From WM-3-3 sp041660045 (GTDB lineage Bacteria; Pseudomonadota; Gammaproteobacteria; Methylococcales; Methylomonadaceae), in the NCBI GenBank assembly GCA_041660045.1, contig JBAZXA010000001.1, positions 124,001 through 188,000 of the forward strand: a stretch of DNA of 64,000 nt, in the 5' to 3' direction. The translations under genes were made by a program, and so were the position numbers. Shown here piece by piece: positions 54,545-63,867 of this stretch; the first letter of the stretch is position 1, and the number at the start of each line of letters is the position of its first letter. The notes under the pieces are model-generated. The model did no database searches. It had not been told where the DNA came from and saw nothing but the letters and a program-made list of their open reading frames with translations.

Positions 54545-55807
54545 ATGTATTCTGTTGCTCAAGTTGCCGATATGTTAGGGGTGTCTAAAGAAACCTTGCG
54601 ACGCTGGGATAATAGCGGAAAATTACGTTCGCTGCGTAATCCAACTAACAATTACCGATTTTATAACAAAGACCAATTACGTCAATTTGAGGCCTTGCAT
54701 TTTATTTTTGATGATTCCCATCGCCAGCATATCACGCCAGCTCATCACTATCGCAGTATTGAATTATTTGCTGGCGCTGGCGGCTTGGCTATCGGTTTGG
54801 AACAAGCTGGCTTAGAAACGGTTTTACTCAATGAGATCGACAAAAATGCTTGTGCCACGTTGAGTGCTAACCGCCCACATTGGAATGTACATTGTGGGGA
54901 TGTTGCGCGATTGGATTTTACGGCTTATCAAGATCAAATTGACGTCTTGACCGGCGGCTTTCCCTGCCAAGCATTTAGCTATGCGGGCAAAAAAATGGGT
55001 TTTGAGGATGCCCGTGGTACCTTGTTTTTTGAATTTGCCCGCGCGGTAAAACAAACCCGACCTAAGCTATTTATGGCAGAAAATGTGCGGGGCTTGCTGA
55101 ACCATGATGGCGGCAAGACCTTGGTCAACATTTGTTCCGTTATCGATGAGCTGGGTTACACCTTACTGGCTCCGCATGTCATGAAGGCGATTTTTTATCG
55201 GGTACCGCAAAAACGTGAACGCTTGTTGCTGGTGGGTATCCGTAACGATTTGGTGGGGCTTGCGGAGTTTAATTGGCCGCGCCCGCATCAAAAAGTTTAT
55301 ACCCTTAAGGACGCATTAAAGGCCGGGGAGCTTTATGCCAGTGATGTGCCGGACTCGGCTGGGCAGCGCTATCCGGCAAATAAAGCAGCCATCATGGAGC
55401 AAGTGCCGCCAGGAGGCTATTGGCGTGATTTACCGGTGGACTTGCAAAAAGCTTATATGCAAAAAAGCTATTATTTGGGCGGCGGTAAAACCGGCATGGC
55501 GCGGCGTATGCATTGGGATGAGCCTTGTTTAACTTTAACTTGTGCGCCGGCGCAAAAGCAAACCGAGCGTTGTCACCCCGAACATACCCGTCCGTTTACA
55601 GTTAGGGAATACGCGCGTATCCAAACCTTTCCGGACGCCTGGCAATTTGTCGGTGCCTTAACCTCCCAATACAAACAAATTGGTAACGCAGTGCCAGTTA
55701 ATATGGCGTATGAGTTGGGTTTATCCGTGGTTGATTGGCTAAACCGGCTGTGTGTAAGTGGCCACATTAAACCTGCCGTCAATGGGGATGCCAGCGCTCT
55801 AGTTTAA
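54545..55807 (+). CDS. DNA (cytosine-5) methyltransferase with N-terminal MerR-like HTH
   Basis: About 420 residues from ATG 54545, chosen over the TTG at 54530 because SD TAAGGA lies between them. Residues 1-55 form a MerR-type HTH (YSVAQVADMLGVSKETLRRW). The C5-methyltransferase follows: motif I ELFAGAGGLAIGLEQAG, catalytic motif IV GGFPCQAFSYAGKK, ENV in FMAENVRGLL, QKRERLLLVG and motif X YKQIGNAVPV. It protects the sites cut by the Eco47II-like enzyme (target inferred, GGWCC). It converges on uvrA with a 5-base gap. Confidence 0.93.
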   Translation: MYSVAQVADMLGVSKETLRRWDNSGKLRSLRNPTNNYRFYNKDQLRQFEALHFIFDDSHRQHITPAHHYRSIELFAGAGGLAIGLEQAGLETVLLNEIDKNACATLSANRPHWNVHCGDVARLDFTAYQDQIDVLTGGFPCQAFSYAGKKMGFEDARGTLFFEFARAVKQTRPKLFMAENVRGLLNHDGGKTLVNICSVIDELGYTLLAPHVMKAIFYRVPQKRERLLLVGIRNDLVGLAEFNWPRPHQKVYTLKDALKAGELYASDVPDSAGQRYPANKAAIMEQVPPGGYWRDLPVDLQKAYMQKSYYLGGGKTGMARRMHWDEPCLTLTCAPAQKQTERCHPEHTRPFTVREYARIQTFPDAWQFVGALTSQYKQIGNAVPVNMAYELGLSVVDWLNRLCVSGHIKPAVNGDASALV

Positions 55808-55812
55808 TGGCC

Positions 55813-58632
55813 TTATTGCTCAAAAAACCGCTTCAAATAATGCCCGGTATGTGACGCAGGGTTTTTGGAAATGGCTTCTGGGGTGCCTTCAGCCACCAAG
55901 GTGCCGCCTCCATCCCCGCCTTCTGGCCCCATATCGATCACCCAATCTGCGGTTTTAATGACATCTAAATTATGTTCAATGACTATAACGGTATTACCGT
56001 GGTCGCGTAAGGTATGCAGCACGGCAAGCAGTTGCTTAATGTCATGGAAGTGCAAGCCGGTGGTGGGTTCGTCAAGAATGTACAGGGTATTGCCGGTATC
56101 GCGTTTGGACAATTCTTTGGCGAGTTTAACGCGCTGGGCTTCACCGCCTGACAATGTAGTGGCATTTTGCCCTAGGGTAATATAGCTTAAGCCAACCTCA
56201 CATAGGGTTTCTAGCTTTCGATGTAGGCTAGGGATGGCGCTAAAAAACTCTGCCGCATCTTCAACGGTAAAGTTTAATACCTCACTAATAGTTTTGCCTT
56301 TGTAACGGATTTCTAAGGTTTCCCGGTTATAACGCTTGCCATGGCAATTGTCGCAATTGACAAAGATATCCGGCAAAAAATGCATTTCAACTTTAATCAC
56401 CCCATCGCCTGCACAGGCTTCGCAGCGGCCACCTTTGACATTAAAGCTAAAACGTCCCGGCGTATAACCGCGCGAGCGGGCTTCTGGTGTGGCGGCAAAC
56501 AGTTCGCGGATAGGCGTAAACAGCCCAGTATAGGTCGCAGGGTTAGACCTGGGAGTACGGCCTATGGGGCTTTGGTCTATATCAACCACTTTATCAAACT
56601 GATCTAGGCCTTCAATAGCTGCGCAGGGTGCTGGAATAATGCTGGCGCGGTTAATCTGCCGCGCGGCATGGGTATACAAGGTATCATTGACCAAAGTAGA
56701 TTTTCCTGAGCCAGAAACCCCGGTCACACAAATCAATAGGCCAACAGGAAATGTAATATCAACATTTTTAAGATTATTACCCTGTGCGTTGCGGATGATG
56801 ATTTGCTTTTTCTTGTTGGGACGGGTAAGTTTTTTAGGTAGTTCTATGCTGGTTTTTCCAGATAGATATTGCCCGGTTAAAGAGGCTTCATTGTTGATAA
56901 TATCGTTTAGGGTTCCTTGAGCAACAATTTGCCCACCATGGACACCTGCACCAGGGCCTATATCAACTATGTATTGTGCCGAGCGGATGGCATCTTCGTC
57001 ATGTTCGACGACTATCACGGTATTGCCCAAGTCACGTAGCCGGAATAAGGTGTTCAATAAGCGTTGGTTGTCACGTTGGTGTAGGCCGATAGAGGGCTCA
57101 TCTAAGACATACATAACACCGACCAAACCCGCGCCAATTTGGCTGGCTAAGCGGATACGCTGGGCTTCACCACCGGACAAGGTGTCTGCGCTACGGTCTA
57201 AGGTTAAATAATCCAAGCCGACGTTAACTAAAAACTCTAGCCTTTCTTGAATTTCTTTGATGATTTTTATGGCAATTTCGCCGCGTTTTCCCGTTAAATG
57301 CAATTGCTGAAAAAAACTTAAGGCTTTACGGATAGGTAGTTTTGTTAAATGGTGTACCGGTAAGTCTTCAATATAGACATTACGCGCGGCGATATTAAGG
57401 CGGGCACCGTCACAAACATTACACACTTTTTGGGACAGGTATTTGGCTAGTTCATCCCTGACCATTTGGGAGTCGGTTTCATGATAACGCCGCTCCATAT
57501 TCGCGATGATACCTTCAAAGGCGTATTTGCGTTTTTTAGCAGCGCCTGCGGCCATCACAAAATGAAATTCGATGATGTCTTCTCCACTGCCATAAAGAAC
57601 AATGTCTTGTATCTCTTTGGGCAGTGCGGAAAAAGCGATCTCTGGATCAAACTTATAATGTTTGGCTAAGCCGCTAATAATTTGGTAATAATAGGCGTTG
57701 CGCCGGTCCCAGCCACGGATGGCGCCACCGGCTAGGCTTAAATCGGGATTGTGGATGATTAGGCTAGGATCGAAATGTTGGCGTACACCTAAACCATCAC
57801 AACTACTGCAGGCCCCTTTAGGATTATTAAAAGAGAAGATGCGTGGTTCCAGTTCACTTAAGCTATAACCGCAATGTGGGCAGGCGTAGCGTTCCGAAAA
57901 CAGTAATTCATTAGTGTCATCTAGGCAGGCTGCGATGGCAATGCCATCGGCAATACGCAAGGCGGTTTCAAATGATTCGGCCAGTCTTAAGGCAATATCG
58001 TCACGAATTTTAAAACGGTCAACGACCACTTCGATGGTGTGCTTCTTTTTTAAATCCAATTCAGGGGCATCGTCCAAATCACACACCACACCATCGATAC
58101 GGGCGCGGATAAAGCCTTGGGCACGCAAGCCGTCCAGCAATTGGTTATGTTCGCCTTTACGTTGGTTAACCACGGGTGCCAGTAACATCCAGCGTTGGTC
58201 TTGAGGCTGTGACATCACTAGGTCTACCATTTGGCTTATGGTTTGCGCTTCCAAGGAGATTTGGTGTTCTGGACAACGCGGCGTGCCTGCGCGGGCGTAG
58301 AGCAACCTTAAATAATCATAGATTTCAGTAATTGTGCCGACGGTAGATCGTGGGTTGTGGGAGGTTGATTTTTGTTCTATGGAGATGGCTGGGGACAAGC
58401 CTTCGATATGGTCTACGTCAGGTTTTTCCATTATCGATAAAAATTGACGGGCGTAGGCGGATAATGATTCTACATAACGCCGTTGGCCTTCAGCATAAAT
58501 GGTATCAAAAGCCAGTGATGATTTTCCTGACCCAGATAAGCCGGTGATGATGATTAAAGCATCTCGGGGTAAGTCGAGATCAATATTTTTTAAATTGTGG
58601 GTACGGGCTCCGCGGATACTGATTTTGTCCAT
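55813..58632 (-). CDS. uvrA: Excinuclease ABC subunit UvrA
   Basis: About 939 residues from the ATG at 58632, giving the expected N-terminus MDKISIRGARTHNLKNI; a longer frame to 58674 is rejected. Damage-recognition ATPase of nucleotide excision repair. Two ABC modules are seen, with P-loops GLSGSGKSSLAFDT and GVSGSGKSTLVNDT, signatures LSGGEAQRIRLA and LSGGEAQRVKLA, and zinc modules with CPHCGYSLSE and CEACAGDGVIKVEM plus CDNCHGKRY. It is transcribed opposite to the neighbouring R-M cassette and divergent from the transporter. Confidence 0.98.
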   Translation of the reverse strand: MDKISIRGARTHNLKNIDLDLPRDALIIITGLSGSGKSSLAFDTIYAEGQRRYVESLSAYARQFLSIMEKPDVDHIEGLSPAISIEQKSTSHNPRSTVGTITEIYDYLRLLYARAGTPRCPEHQISLEAQTISQMVDLVMSQPQDQRWMLLAPVVNQRKGEHNQLLDGLRAQGFIRARIDGVVCDLDDAPELDLKKKHTIEVVVDRFKIRDDIALRLAESFETALRIADGIAIAACLDDTNELLFSERYACPHCGYSLSELEPRIFSFNNPKGACSSCDGLGVRQHFDPSLIIHNPDLSLAGGAIRGWDRRNAYYYQIISGLAKHYKFDPEIAFSALPKEIQDIVLYGSGEDIIEFHFVMAAGAAKKRKYAFEGIIANMERRYHETDSQMVRDELAKYLSQKVCNVCDGARLNIAARNVYIEDLPVHHLTKLPIRKALSFFQQLHLTGKRGEIAIKIIKEIQERLEFLVNVGLDYLTLDRSADTLSGGEAQRIRLASQIGAGLVGVMYVLDEPSIGLHQRDNQRLLNTLFRLRDLGNTVIVVEHDEDAIRSAQYIVDIGPGAGVHGGQIVAQGTLNDIINNEASLTGQYLSGKTSIELPKKLTRPNKKKQIIIRNAQGNNLKNVDITFPVGLLICVTGVSGSGKSTLVNDTLYTHAARQINRASIIPAPCAAIEGLDQFDKVVDIDQSPIGRTPRSNPATYTGLFTPIRELFAATPEARSRGYTPGRFSFNVKGGRCEACAGDGVIKVEMHFLPDIFVNCDNCHGKRYNRETLEIRYKGKTISEVLNFTVEDAAEFFSAIPSLHRKLETLCEVGLSYITLGQNATTLSGGEAQRVKLAKELSKRDTGNTLYILDEPTTGLHFHDIKQLLAVLHTLRDHGNTVIVIEHNLDVIKTADWVIDMGPEGGDGGGTLVAEGTPEAISKNPASHTGHYLKRFFEQ

Positions 58633-58825
58633 AAGGGAATAAGCTTGGGCATAAAGCAACAATGATACGTTCAAAGCCGCGCTAATTCAAACCGCAAGAA
58701 AGTCAGTCTATGGCATAGGTAAAAAAACATTCTAGCATTGGGTATGCATTATGATTGCTTGTTATAATGCTATTGGTTTGTTCGACTATAAAAATTGATG
58801 TGGCTAACGCTAAGGAGTAGGGGTT

Positions 58826-60217
58826 TTGAGTGAAATACAAGATATAACTAGCCCAATGAGCGCCATGGAAAAGCGCGCGACGTTTTCACTAGCTAGCATT
58901 TATGGCTTACGCATGCTGGGCCTGTTTTTGATTATGCCGGTCATCTCTATTTTTGCTGAACAATTGGAAAACGCAACGCCGACATTAATTGGCTGGGCCA
59001 TTGGTATTTATGGATTAACCCAATCACTATTGCAAATTCCCTTTGGTTTGATTTCAGACCGGATTGGGCGCAAAAAAATTATAGTTTTCGGATTATTGTT
59101 ATTTGCGCTGGGTAGTGTCATCGCAGCGCTTTCCAGTAGTATTTATGGGGTGCTGCTGGGTAGGGCAATCCAAGGTGCCGGTGCTATAGCAGGCCCCACT
59201 ATGGCTTTATTGGCCGACTTGACACAAGAAGTCCACCGTACCAAAGCGATGGCTTTAATCGGGGCAAGTATCGGTATGTCGTTTGGGGTAGCTATGGTGT
59301 CAGGGCCTGTTATAGCCTCTTTTGTCGGTATCCACGGCTTGTTTTGGTTAATAGCGGTGCTGTCGGTTTTAGCTATTTTAATCATTATTTTTGTTGTCCC
59401 TACGCCTGTGCAGTCAAAACGTCATCGGGAAGCTGAAGTGATGGCGTCACAGTTTTCCAACGTACTCAAAAATACAGAATTATTGCGCCTGGATTATGGC
59501 ATTTTTGTCTTACATTTAATCCTTAGTGCTAGTTTTGTTGTAGTGCCTTTATTAATGCGGGATGCCGGCTTGCCACCAGTGCAACATTGGCAAGTGTATT
59601 TACCGGTGTTTCTGGTATCAATGCTGGTGATGGTGCCTTTTGTGATTATTGCCGAGAAAAAACGCAAAATGAAACCCGTTTTTATTGGCGCCATCACCAC
59701 ATTGGTCATAGCTGATTTAGGTTTAATGCAAGCGCACTCGAGTATTCTGGCCTTGGTGGTCTTGCTGTGGCTGTTTTTTTGTGGCTTTAATTTGCTGGAA
59801 GCAACTTTGCCGTCATTAGTCTCTAAAACTGCCCCAGGTGATTTACGCGGTACTGCGATGGGCATTTATTCTACCGCGCAATTTTTAGGCGCCGGTTTAG
59901 GCGGCGCTGTCGGGGGCTGGTGTTATGGCCAATATGGCGCGGGTGCCGTGTTTTTGTTCTGTGCGTTAATGGCACTTAGCTGGGTGTTGTTGTCACTGAC
60001 TATGCGGCCACCGCGTTATTGGGCTAACTTGCTTATTTCATTAGCAGCACTAAATTCACAGCAAGCTGATGACTTAGTTGTGGAAATGCTTAATATTGAG
60101 GGTGTGGAGGAAGTTACTCCGCATTTTCAAGATGCAGTAGCCTATCTTAAAGTGGACAATCAACAGCTTGATAGACCCGCTTTACAAGCCTTATTATTGC
60201 GTTACGCTGTGCAATAA
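58826..60217 (+). CDS. MFS transporter, YajR-like with C-terminal cytoplasmic domain
   Basis: A 463-residue major facilitator with twelve hydrophobic segments and the inter-helix motif GLISDRIGRKKII (~71-83). The start is TTG 58826, supported by SD TAAGGAG about eight bases upstream. After the last membrane helix there is a ~60-residue domain (LNSQQADDLVVEMLNIEGVE, ending DRPALQALLLRY) resembling the YAM domain of E. coli YajR. The transported substrate is unknown. Confidence 0.87.
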   Translation: MSEIQDITSPMSAMEKRATFSLASIYGLRMLGLFLIMPVISIFAEQLENATPTLIGWAIGIYGLTQSLLQIPFGLISDRIGRKKIIVFGLLLFALGSVIAALSSSIYGVLLGRAIQGAGAIAGPTMALLADLTQEVHRTKAMALIGASIGMSFGVAMVSGPVIASFVGIHGLFWLIAVLSVLAILIIIFVVPTPVQSKRHREAEVMASQFSNVLKNTELLRLDYGIFVLHLILSASFVVVPLLMRDAGLPPVQHWQVYLPVFLVSMLVMVPFVIIAEKKRKMKPVFIGAITTLVIADLGLMQAHSSILALVVLLWLFFCGFNLLEATLPSLVSKTAPGDLRGTAMGIYSTAQFLGAGLGGAVGGWCYGQYGAGAVFLFCALMALSWVLLSLTMRPPRYWANLLISLAALNSQQADDLVVEMLNIEGVEEVTPHFQDAVAYLKVDNQQLDRPALQALLLRYAVQ

Positions 60218-60251
60218 AATGCTAAATTTCGAGCATTTCGCCCTTTAACTC

Positions 60252-61730
60252 ATGGGTGCATTAAAAAAATTAGCCTCCCAGACTGCAGTATATGGCTTAA
60301 GCAGTATTGTTGGGCGTAGTTTAAATTACTTATTGGTCCCGCTTTATACCTATTATTTTTCGGCCGCGGAGTATGGTGTTGTTTCAGAGTTTTACGCTTA
60401 TGCCGGGTTTTTTTCTGTATTATTGGTTTTAGGCTTTGAAACTGGTTATTTCCGATTTCGTGATAAAGACCCGCTAATCCCTGTAGATGTCGCTTATTCA
60501 ACTGCACTGATTTTTATTGTGCTGGTGAATTTGAGTTTTTTAATGTTGATCATTGGTTTTAATCCTGCGTTGGCCAGCGCCATCAACTATGCAGCGCATC
60601 CTGAGTATGTTTTGTGGTTTGCCACAATAATAGTTTTGGATGCGGTTGCTTGTATTCCCTTTGCGCGTCTGCGGGCGCAAAACAAAGCCATTAGTTTTGC
60701 GACGATTAAGTTGTTTGAAATCTTTATCGCCATTTTGTTTAGCCTGTTTTTTATAGTCTATTGCCCCAAGGCAGTGGGGGATGACCCTAAACACTGGGTA
60801 ACTTGCCTATACAACCCCAATATAGGCGTAGGTTATATTTTCATCGCCAACCTGTTGGCTAGCATAAGCAAGTTTGTACTGCTATTGCCGCAATTAAAAG
60901 GCGTGCTCTGGGGCTTTAATAAAGCCTTGTTTATGCGTATGTTGCGTTACTCTTTACCTATGGTGGTGATAGGTTTTGCTGGGATTATTAATGAGATGTT
61001 AGACCGCGTCTTGTTAAAATATTTACTGCCCTATGACGACCATACTAATCTTGCCCAGTTAGGTATTTATAGTGCCTGCTATAAATTATCAATCTTGATG
61101 TCACTTTTCATCCAAGCTTTCCGTTATGCCGCGGAACCCTTTTTTTTCGCGCATGCCGGGAATAATGGCTCTCGCCAAGTGTATGCCGATGTTTTGCGTT
61201 TTTTTGTTATTTTCGGCGTCTTTATTTTCTTACTGGTAACCTTGTTCATCGATTTTTTCCAATATTTTATCGGTGCTGAGTTTCGAGCTGGACTTGATGT
61301 AGTGCCTATTTTGTTGATGGCTAATTTATGCTTAGGCATATATATCAACCTATCGGTATGGTACAAGTTAACAGACCACACCAGTGTTGGTGCGCTTGTT
61401 GCCTTTTTGGGGGCAGGTTTGACTATCGCCTTAAATGTTTGGTGGATACCGCAATTAGGTTATATGGGATCGGCTTGGGCTACATTGGCCTGTTATGCCA
61501 TGATGGCGCTTTTGTCTTATGCTCTAGGCCGGCACTACTTTCCGGTAAATTACGATATTAAACGGCTGCTGTGTTATATCGGTTTAGGCTTAGCGTTATT
61601 CCAGAGTGATCATTATTTAATAAAGGTTCTAGAATGGCCGCCTGTGCAATTGGCTAGTGTTTTGTTAACAGTTTATTTGCTGGCTGTCCTGTTATTTGAG
61701 CGGCGGTTTGTGTTGTTAAAAACCACTTAG
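60252..61730 (+). CDS. Oligosaccharide flippase family membrane protein (Wzx-like)
   Basis: A 492-residue protein with about 12-14 membrane segments. The opening LKKLASQTAVYGLSSIVGRS and YYFSAAEYGVVSEFYAYAGF are typical of polysaccharide flippases of the MOP superfamily, with IINEMLDRVLLKYLLP near residue 245. It would move lipid-linked sugars across the inner membrane. No glycosyltransferases are adjacent, so the substrate is unclear. It starts 34 bases after the MFS gene. Confidence 0.88.
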   Translation: MGALKKLASQTAVYGLSSIVGRSLNYLLVPLYTYYFSAAEYGVVSEFYAYAGFFSVLLVLGFETGYFRFRDKDPLIPVDVAYSTALIFIVLVNLSFLMLIIGFNPALASAINYAAHPEYVLWFATIIVLDAVACIPFARLRAQNKAISFATIKLFEIFIAILFSLFFIVYCPKAVGDDPKHWVTCLYNPNIGVGYIFIANLLASISKFVLLLPQLKGVLWGFNKALFMRMLRYSLPMVVIGFAGIINEMLDRVLLKYLLPYDDHTNLAQLGIYSACYKLSILMSLFIQAFRYAAEPFFFAHAGNNGSRQVYADVLRFFVIFGVFIFLLVTLFIDFFQYFIGAEFRAGLDVVPILLMANLCLGIYINLSVWYKLTDHTSVGALVAFLGAGLTIALNVWWIPQLGYMGSAWATLACYAMMALLSYALGRHYFPVNYDIKRLLCYIGLGLALFQSDHYLIKVLEWPPVQLASVLLTVYLLAVLLFERRFVLLKTT

Positions 61731-61829
61731 TACTATTAATCCTTTGTTCAGCTTAGCTTTAGGCTGTGTAGTTTATGCTCAAGCCTGAAATATGCCGTTT
61801 TCTGCTGACGATAAACAAAGGAGTTCATC

Positions 61830-62594
61830 ATGAATAAAAAATCTGGCTTAATCGCTATGCTTGCAATTTCATTGAGCGCGTGTATGACTGATCCATACAC
61901 GGGGCAATCGACTATTGGTAATACCGCGAAAGGCGGTGGTATTGGTGCCGCTGTCGGTGCTGGTGCGGGTACATTATTTGGTGGAAATGATTTGGCCAAC
62001 GCAGGCTGGGGTGCGTTGGCCGGCGGTGTGGTTGGTGCTGCAGTTGGCGCTTATATGGATCAGCAAGAACAACAAATGCAGCAATCTTTGCAAGGCACCG
62101 GAATAGAAGTGCAGCGTACGGCTGAAAATACACTCAATGTCACATTGCCTAGCAATATTACTTTTGGCTTTGACTCGGCCAATCTGACGCCGCAGGCGCA
62201 ATCGGCTTTGGATTCCGTTGCCAATGTGCTTAACCAGTACCCTGAATCTACTATAACCATTACTGGACATACGGACGATACAGGTGCTGACAATTATAAT
62301 CAGAAATTGTCTGAACAACGCGCCGGCAGCGTATCTGCTTATTTGGCACAACGTGGTGTGAATTATACCCGCTTAAGTCAGCAAGGCATGGGTGAGCGGG
62401 CGCCAAAATTTCCCAATACCGATGAAGCTAACCGGGCTTTAAACCGGCGTGTAGAGTTGCTTATCGTGGCAAAACCAAGTACACAGTCCCAGCAGCCTAA
62501 TACCAATCCCCAGTACAATAATGGCAGCCAGTTTGATACCTTTCCACCGCAACCAAATACTGCTCCTCAGCAATATAACTATCCGCAACAATAA
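61830..62594 (+). CDS. OmpA-family lipoprotein (YiaD-like)
   Basis: A 254-residue outer-membrane lipoprotein. Lipobox LSAC has Cys18. A glycine-rich segment (GGGIGAAVGAGAGTLFGG, then GALAGGVVGAAVGAYM) resembles glycine-zipper domains. The OmpA peptidoglycan-binding domain (~110-220) includes ITFGFDSANLT, TGHTDDTGADNYNQKLSEQR and NRALNRRVELLI. A Gln/Asn/Pro-rich tail follows. SD AAAGGAG precedes the start. It probably tethers the outer membrane to the cell wall. Confidence 0.92.
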   Translation: MNKKSGLIAMLAISLSACMTDPYTGQSTIGNTAKGGGIGAAVGAGAGTLFGGNDLANAGWGALAGGVVGAAVGAYMDQQEQQMQQSLQGTGIEVQRTAENTLNVTLPSNITFGFDSANLTPQAQSALDSVANVLNQYPESTITITGHTDDTGADNYNQKLSEQRAGSVSAYLAQRGVNYTRLSQQGMGERAPKFPNTDEANRALNRRVELLIVAKPSTQSQQPNTNPQYNNGSQFDTFPPQPNTAPQQYNYPQQ

Positions 62595-62703
62595 TTAGCT
62601 TGTTATAGTAAAGCTAGCCCAAAATATATCGATCCTGTCAGCTAAAATACTTTTCTCATGCTAGGCTTTGTTGACAGGATAACGATGGGCTGATATTTTG
62701 CTA

Positions 62704-62730
62704 TTGGCACTCTTATACTATAAGTGCTAA
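62704..62730 (+). promoter_or_regulatory. CIRCE operator for HrcA
   Basis: TTGGCACTC-N9-AAGTGCTAA at 62704-62730 matches the CIRCE consensus TTAGCACTC-N9-GAGTGCTAA with one change in each arm. It lies 20 bases before the hrcA GTG at 62751, as expected for autoregulation by HrcA of an hrcA-grpE heat-shock operon. Confidence 0.9.
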
Positions 62731-62750
62731 TTTTTGTGGTAGAGGTTTCT

Positions 62751-63788
62751 GTGGTTAAGCGTCAACTGTTAAATGAGAGGTCATTACAATTATTAAAATC
62801 ATTGATTGAGCGTTATATCAGTGATGGCCAACCTGTGGGCTCTAGGGTTTTATCTAAAGATACTGATTTAAATTTAAGTCCAGCCACTATCCGTAACGTG
62901 ATGGCTGATCTTGAGGATTTAGGCTTGATCCATTCCCCGCATACTTCGGCAGGGCGGGTACCAACAGTTAGTGGTTACCGTTTGTTTGTAGATACCTTAC
63001 TTACTGTTAAACCGCTTGATTCTCAAGAGTTAACCCGCTTACATGCAACCCTAATGACGGATGGTAACCATAATGCCATCAATACGGCATCAAGGCTGCT
63101 GTCTGAGTTAACGCAAATGGCGGGTGTGGTGACTTTACCCAAACGGGAATTGGTGTTTTTACGGCATATAGAGTTTTTGCCTTTATCGAATACCCGTGTC
63201 TTAGTCATAGTCGTCACCAATGAGCAAGAAGTCCATAACAAGATAATCAACACATCTAAGCCGTTTAGTGCGGCAGAATTACAACAAGCTTCTAATTTTA
63301 TCAATTCCCAATATGCCGGCCGTAGTCTTGGCTCAGTGCGCGAAGCCGTGCTGAAAGATTTGCAAGATGACCGCGAACGTATGAACCAAGGTATGCTGGA
63401 TGCGGTAAATATGGCGCAATTGGCGTTTGCCGAAAACAGCGAGCAAGATGATTATGTGTTATCTGGGGAAACCAATTTAATGGGGTTTTCCGAGTTGTCC
63501 AATATGGAAAAGCTGAAAAGTCTATTTGAAGCCTTCAGCCAAAAGCAAAGTGTCCTTCATTTATTAGATCAATGTATGAAAGCGGACGGTGTGCAAATTT
63601 TTATCGGCGAAGAATCCGGTTACAAAGCATTTGATCAATGCAGTCTAGTGACGGCACCGTATACAGTCAGTGATGAGATTGTTGGGGTCTTGGGTGTCAT
63701 TGGGCCTACCCGTATGGCGTATGAAAAAATCATTCCTTTTGTTGATGTCACTGCAAAATTATTAAGTGCAGCCTTGAATACCAAATAA
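62751..63788 (+). CDS. hrcA: Heat-inducible transcription repressor HrcA
   Basis: About 345 residues from GTG 62751, preferred because SD AGAGG lies just upstream and an earlier in-frame GTG (62724) falls inside the CIRCE operator. The N-terminal winged HTH is seen in LLKSLIERYISDGQPVGSRV and LSPATIRNVMADLEDLGLIH, the latter strongly diagnostic. A GAF-like core follows, ending GVLGVIGPTRMAYEKIIP. HrcA represses chaperone genes through CIRCE. Confidence 0.97.
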   Translation: MVKRQLLNERSLQLLKSLIERYISDGQPVGSRVLSKDTDLNLSPATIRNVMADLEDLGLIHSPHTSAGRVPTVSGYRLFVDTLLTVKPLDSQELTRLHATLMTDGNHNAINTASRLLSELTQMAGVVTLPKRELVFLRHIEFLPLSNTRVLVIVVTNEQEVHNKIINTSKPFSAAELQQASNFINSQYAGRSLGSVREAVLKDLQDDRERMNQGMLDAVNMAQLAFAENSEQDDYVLSGETNLMGFSELSNMEKLKSLFEAFSQKQSVLHLLDQCMKADGVQIFIGEESGYKAFDQCSLVTAPYTVSDEIVGVLGVIGPTRMAYEKIIPFVDVTAKLLSAALNTK

Positions 63789-63815
63789 TTATCCCCATCA
63801 TATCTTCATCCCGTT

Positions 63816-63835
63816 TTATGGGCGTTAGCCCATAA
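63816..63835 (+). promoter_or_regulatory. Small hairpin between hrcA and grpE
   Basis: Perfect 8-base arms TTATGGGC and GCCCATAA around a GTTA loop. No T run follows, so it is more likely an mRNA-processing or partial attenuation element than a terminator. Confidence 0.5.
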
Positions 63836-63867
63836 GCCATCATGTTAATTTAAAGGAGCCAATAATA

